Assembly: GCA_041485845.1 (NCBI GenBank) | Contig: JBGPKH010000009.1 | Location: 1 to 36,816 of the forward strand | Direction of reading: 5' to 3' | DNA: 36,816 nucleotides | Source of the DNA: OMOG01 sp041485845 | Lineage (GTDB): Bacteria > Acidobacteriota > Terriglobia > Bryobacterales > Bryobacteraceae | In this document: one piece after another, positions 36,674-36,816 of the stretch | How the letters are laid out: the number at the start of each line of letters is the position of its first letter | Numbering within the stretch: the stretch's first letter is position 1 | The notes under the pieces: model-generated | Database searches by the model: none | Told to the model about the DNA's origin: nothing | The model's input: the letters and a program-made list of their open reading frames with translations, nothing else | Translations under genes and position numbers: made by a program

Positions 36674-36816
36674 TTAGAAATTCAGCTTCAGCGCCATCTG
36701 GATCAGGCGGGCGTTGTTCTGCTCCGTCGGATCCACTTTGCCGAAACTGGCGCTCGTCGGATCCGCATTGGGCCCGCCGAAACGCACATGGTTGAACAGG
36801 TTGTATGCCTCGAAGC
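36674..36816 (-). CDS. TonB-dependent receptor (Oar/carboxypeptidase-regulatory-like type), C-terminal end only
   Basis: The minus strand from the window edge reads FEAYNLFNHVRFGGPNADPT, then SASFGKVDPTEQNNARLIQM, ALKLNF and TAA at 36676-36674. This is the characteristic last barrel strand of the large acidobacterial TonB-dependent receptors with a carboxypeptidase regulatory-like domain, ending in an aromatic residue. Only 47 residues are inside the window, so the start and ligand are unknown. Its stop touches the CCAC end of REP-like element R5. Confidence 0.85.
   Translation of the reverse strand, partial: FEAYNLFNHVRFGGPNADPTSASFGKVDPTEQNNARLIQMALKLNF

Overview
The window looks like an accessory-rich chromosomal stretch of an Acidobacteriota genome of the Solibacter/Bryobacter type. 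That is inferred from gene style, not from a database match. The evidence is uniformly high GC, Ser/Thr kinases joined to PD40/TolB-like propellers, an FGE-domain kinase, an Oar-like TonB receptor tail, polygalacturonase next to a tagaturonate-epimerase-type gene, a RAYT-type transposase, and many palindromic repeats. No tRNA, rRNA or CRISPR array was found.

Layout. 1-1106: an IS110-family transposase (bridge-recombinase type) running off the left edge, with a 350-bp palindrome-bearing upstream region. 1457-4961: an intradiol dioxygenase divergent from a di-haem cytochrome c / PQQ-dehydrogenase pair and a small hypothetical protein. 4965-5645: a frameshifted relic of a second quinoprotein dehydrogenase. 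5649-10248: a polytopic membrane protein, a 2H phosphoesterase and an M3 oligopeptidase. 10249-17020: a tightly overlapping five-gene operon, read leftward, of TonB-dependent receptor, periplasmic ABC_sub_bind protein, sensor histidine kinase, receiver-PAS-GGDEF(degenerate)-EAL protein and stand-alone receiver. It looks like an outer-membrane-to-c-di-GMP signalling module. 17021-17957: debris (CotH-like pseudogene, DUF4159-like fragment, structured repeat). 18023-21243: rpoN-hpf-rapZ, also leftward. 21472-23512: alr and a secreted hypothetical protein. 23513-23987: a gene-free block full of inverted repeats. 23988-26903: a kinase / FGE-fold / alpha-beta-hydrolase fusion. 26919-30018: a pectin module (GH28, UxaE-type epimerase, internally deleted second GH28). 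30063-33502: a broken RAYT gene and its REP-like hairpins. 30634-36187: two paralogous kinase-propeller genes, one with pseudokinase substitutions. 36224-36816: a VanZ-like protein and the C-terminus of a TonB-dependent receptor.

The strongest unusual signals are five items. (1) A REP family with GTRG foot, fixed 8-bp stem and 12-nt loop, showing compensatory stem changes around a RAYT gene that carries a copy inside its reading frame. (2) A perfect 10-bp inverted repeat that places the alr start codon in a 9-nt loop. (3) The five-gene TonB/SBP/HK/EAL/REC operon. (4) A probable pseudokinase beside an intact paralogue. (5) A second two-hairpin repeat whose two copies keep the same fold with different bases.
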